This document shows positions 5,848-7,571 of a DNA stretch of 7,571 bases, one piece after another (the first letter of the stretch is position 1; every line of letters begins with the position of its first letter). A program made the position numbers and the translations under genes. The DNA lies in assembly GCA_016206165.1 (NCBI GenBank), contig JACQSD010000077.1, positions 1-7,571 on the forward strand, read 5' to 3'. This stretch comes from Candidatus Uhrbacteria bacterium (GTDB taxonomy: Bacteria > Patescibacteriota > Patescibacteriia > JACQSD01). The notes beneath the pieces are model-generated. The model was not told the origin of the DNA. It saw only the letters and a program-made list of their open reading frames with translations, and ran no database searches.

Positions 5848-5887
5848 AAACGCCCCGGACGTGGAATGAACACACGTCGGGGCGTTT
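5846..5887 (-). terminator. Rho-independent terminator of lipoprotein gene 1
   Basis: AAACGCCCC (5848-5856) pairs with GGGGCGTTT (5879-5887) and GACGTG (5858-5863) with CACGTC (5873-5878), around a nine-base loop and a single-base bulge. On the minus strand the stem is followed by a T-run (complement of 5846-5850). On the plus strand only TTTCGGTTT follows, so it may act weakly for the yraN operon too. Apart from one base it is identical to the hairpin at 6608-6649. Confidence 0.85.
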
Positions 5888-5932
5888 CGGTTTCATCTCC
5901 GCACGATGGCGGAGAGAACGGTCGGAGGGGTG

Positions 5933-6469
5933 TTACTGGCCGAGTGGAGGATCCAACTCGGTCTTCGGCTCCGGCGCGGAGACCACGATACCGGAGATTT
6001 TCTGAGTTCCATCCTCGAACCGTCTCCGGATTTCGAGGAAGATGTGGGCGACTCGCCATTCCTTTTCCTTGTATTTCTTGAACAGCGGATCATCGGCGTT
6101 TCCCGGGATGACGCCCACCCATCCTTTGGTTGCCCATCGGACATGATCAGCGAACGAACCGATCCATCCACACCAGGCCCATGATGCCGGATTCGCGGGT
6201 TCCGGAAAGATCGCGCGATAGGCCGCATCGACGCGATGCGGTGCGATGCCCGCGAGGTCGAGTTGTTCTTCGAAGATGATGGCGATCATCATCCTCTCGT
6301 AGACGTCATTGTAGTTGGTCCACTGGCCTGGGGGTAGACGGACTTGGCTTTCGATCGCTCTCTCGATGACCCCCTCCATCTCTTCTCTCGAGAGCGCCTT
6401 GCTGGATGCACAGCCGGGAAGGGCCGCGATGCAGAAGGTGAGGACAACGAGGATGATGATGGTACGCAT
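5933..6469 (-). CDS. Predicted lipoprotein, copy 1 of a paralogous pair
   Basis: The 178-residue product starts with a short positive end and hydrophobic stretch, MRTIIILVVLTFCIAALPGC, with a plausible lipobox LPGC (Cys20), so it should be lipid-anchored on the outside of the membrane. No named domain is recognised. The C-terminal third holds DPLFKKY, KEWRVAHIF, QKISGIVVSAPEPK and the terminal PLGQ, all of which recur in the neighbouring gene, showing a duplication. The middle has many Trp and Tyr residues (WAWCGWIGSFADHVRW). The frame opens earlier with a GTG at 6484, but the ATG at 6469 starts at the signal peptide and has AAAGGG 6 nt upstream. It is flanked by its own promoter and terminator. 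Confidence 0.8.
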   Translation of the reverse strand: MRTIIILVVLTFCIAALPGCASSKALSREEMEGVIERAIESQVRLPPGQWTNYNDVYERMMIAIIFEEQLDLAGIAPHRVDAAYRAIFPEPANPASWAWCGWIGSFADHVRWATKGWVGVIPGNADDPLFKKYKEKEWRVAHIFLEIRRRFEDGTQKISGIVVSAPEPKTELDPPLGQ

Positions 6470-6565
6470 GGGAGGCCCTTTCACGTTACAGGGTAGTGGG
6501 ATCGAATCAGAAAGCCCTTTCCTTTTGGTTGTATTGTTGAAGACCGGTCAAATCCAGTTCATGAC

Positions 6566-6594
6566 ATTAAAGCCTATTTTATGGAAAAAGTCAA
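6566..6594 (-). promoter_or_regulatory. Promoter of lipoprotein gene 1
   Basis: On the minus strand TTGACT (6594-6589), a 17-nt spacer and TTTAAT (6571-6566) form a sigma70-type promoter, with a leader of about 90 nt. The same block, ending in ATAGGCT before the -10 and CATGAACTG just after it, recurs upstream of lipoprotein gene 2, which supports it independently. Confidence 0.65.
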
Positions 6595-6607
6595 TAGCCA
6601 CGCAATT

Positions 6608-6649
6608 AAAAACGCCCGGACGTGGAATGAACACACGTCGGGGCGTTTT
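6608..6649 (-). terminator. Rho-independent terminator of lipoprotein gene 2
   Basis: AAAACGCCC (6609-6617) pairs with GGGCGTTTT (6641-6649) and GACGTG (6619-6624) with CACGTC (6634-6639), with one G-G mismatch between the two helices and the loop GAATGAACA. A T-run follows on the minus strand. The block 6604-6648 equals 5842-5887 except for one missing C. Confidence 0.85.
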
Positions 6650-6677
6650 CTCCTTACGCTACGGTGAGTCGGCGATG

Positions 6678-7331
6678 CTACTGACCCAACGGAGTTAATG
6701 TTTCCGAAGGAGGGGCTATTTCCTCCTCGTCGCCTTCGAGCTCCGTTGTCCAGCCTTCCTCCTCCTTTGGTTCCGGAGCGGAGAGGACGATACCGAAGAT
6801 TTTCTTTGCCCCGGTCTTCGGGACTTTCTCCACGCGAATGAAGACGTGGGCGACCGTCCATTCCTTCTTCGCGCTCGGGTGCTTCGCGAAGACGGGATCC
6901 GCGCTCGTTGTCTGCACGAGCGTGATTTCGCCCATGCTCATGTCGCTCACAGAATCGTTAAAGGTCTTGAGCCAGCTGGCTTTGATCGGCGAGCTCGGGT
7001 CGAGCGGCCGTTCGAACAAGGCAGCGAATGCCTCGTCGAGTGCCGCGGGACTCAAGGACAACGCAGGCGAGCGTCCTTCGATGAGCGCGCGCGAGAGTTC
7101 GTACGACAGAAGCTCGACACGGAGTTCGAGTTCACGCGCTGCGAGGTCTCGCGCCATGTCTTCGAGCGCAGGTGTCAGCGTCGGATCCGCACGCGGGATC
7201 GATGCGCGGAGGCTCGGGTCATCGAAGCCGGGGAAGAGGGGCGCGGTGTCCACCTCGGCATTCTGGAGGGCAGTGCAGGCGACCAAAGGCAGGACCAAAC
7301 ACACGAACACGAGGATGCTGGGACGAATCAT
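6678..7331 (-). CDS. Predicted lipoprotein, copy 2 of a paralogous pair
   Basis: The 217-residue product has a signal peptide MIRPSILVFVCLVLPLVAC with a good lipobox LVAC (Cys19). A helical, Glu/Leu/Ala-rich central region (about 45-120) follows, then the segment shared with copy 1: DPVFAKH, KEWTVAHVF, KKIFGIVLSAPEPK and a terminal PLGQ. Compared with copy 1 it has about 20 extra acidic residues (GWTTELEGDEEEIAPPSE) before the last PLGQ. A proper ribosome-binding site AAGGAG lies 7 nt before the ATG, one of the few in the window. No domain family is recognised. The long opposite-strand reading frames over this gene are by-products of its GC-rich composition. Confidence 0.82.
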   Translation of the reverse strand: MIRPSILVFVCLVLPLVACTALQNAEVDTAPLFPGFDDPSLRASIPRADPTLTPALEDMARDLAARELELRVELLSYELSRALIEGRSPALSLSPAALDEAFAALFERPLDPSSPIKASWLKTFNDSVSDMSMGEITLVQTTSADPVFAKHPSAKKEWTVAHVFIRVEKVPKTGAKKIFGIVLSAPEPKEEEGWTTELEGDEEEIAPPSETLTPLGQ

Positions 7332-7442
7332 AGCAGTACTCCTTCCATGGGGTTTGTGAGGCGTGAAGCGGAGCGTGAATCCCGATTCCTTTCAGAGTGA
7401 GCCTATTATTGATAGAGAGACCAGTCCATAACAGTTCATGCT

Positions 7443-7471
7443 AGTTTAGCCTATATTTAATGGAAAGTCAA
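7443..7471 (-). promoter_or_regulatory. Promoter of lipoprotein gene 2
   Basis: On the minus strand TTGACT (7471-7466), a 17-nt spacer and TAAACT (7448-7443), followed by CATGAACTG, mirror the block before gene 1. The predicted leader is about 105 nt long. Confidence 0.65.
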
Positions 7472-7516
7472 TAGGGCCTTGTGCGTTATCGTCGTCTGTG
7501 CTAGAGTACTCGTACT

Positions 7517-7549
7517 GGCTTGTTTCTTCTAGGAACAGCCAATTTTTTT
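7517..7549 (+). terminator. Terminator-like hairpin with no gene in front
   Basis: GGCTTGTTTC (7517-7526) pairs with GGAACAGCC (7532-7540) with one bulge and a TTCTA loop, then AA and seven T residues (7543-7549). This is a good plus-strand terminator shape. No plus-strand gene precedes it for more than 1.5 kb, so it may end a short RNA or block stray transcription. Confidence 0.5.
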
Positions 7550-7551
7550 AG

Positions 7552-7571
7552 GAATTACGAATTAAGAATTA
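7552..7571. repeat. Heptamer repeat cut by the window edge
   Basis: GAATTAC, GAATTAA and GAATTA form a period-7 run ending at the window edge. The unit length matches the heptamer element before yraN, although the unit sequence differs. Confidence 0.4.

Noticed and set aside
5866..6184. Plus-strand frames opposite lipoprotein gene 1
   Set aside because: They lack any family pattern and one starts inside the terminator hairpin; the minus-strand gene explains the sequence.
6838..7400. Two long plus-strand frames (173 and 184 codons) opposite lipoprotein gene 2
   Set aside because: The minus-strand frame has a lipobox signal peptide, a ribosome-binding site, a promoter, a terminator and a paralogue. 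The plus-strand products are Arg/Ser-rich with no recognisable pattern.

Overview
The window looks like chromosomal DNA of a Candidate Phyla Radiation (Patescibacteria) bacterium. The case is indirect: compact single-domain versions of RNase HII and YraN, a TrmB-type regulator, a short GxxExxY protein of the kind common in that group, few Shine-Dalgarno sites, and very tight gene spacing. No rRNA, tRNA, CRISPR array or transposase gene is visible, so the lineage is an inference.

Layout. (1) Positions 69-1937, minus strand: a two-gene operon encoding an EamA-type 10-TM transporter followed 3 nt later by a type I asparaginase-like enzyme whose second active-site motif is altered. (2) Positions 1992-2826: a divergent TrmB-like regulator. 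Overlapping candidate promoters and an imperfect palindrome lie between the two units, so local control of the operon by the regulator is plausible. (3) Positions 3022-5727, plus strand: rnhB, a SAM-dependent methyltransferase, a GxxExxY nuclease-fold protein, a 3-TM membrane protein and yraN. rnhB and yraN are often neighbours in bacteria; here three genes lie between them. (4) Positions 5850-7571, minus strand: two paralogous lipoproteins. Each has its own TTGACT-N17 promoter and a near-identical terminator, forming two repeated monocistronic cassettes in visibly GC-richer DNA.

The main unexpected signal is a set of short palindrome-ended repeats filling the gene boundaries from 2.8 to 5.3 kb. 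One class carries the ordered end signature TAGAAGC-N6-ACGC-N8-ACGC-N6-RCGC (first motif once as TAGAGGC). It occurs four times: as both ends of a 93-nt gene-less palindrome upstream of the methyltransferase, and as both ends of a 483-nt unit whose only gene is the GxxExxY protein. This looks like a minimal mobile or self-propagating element with its non-autonomous derivative. A different 175-nt element with 17-nt terminal inverted repeats sits between the regulator and rnhB, and a heptamer-based element sits directly before yraN. The second strong signal is the duplicated lipoprotein cassette, whose promoter and terminator are better conserved than the proteins.
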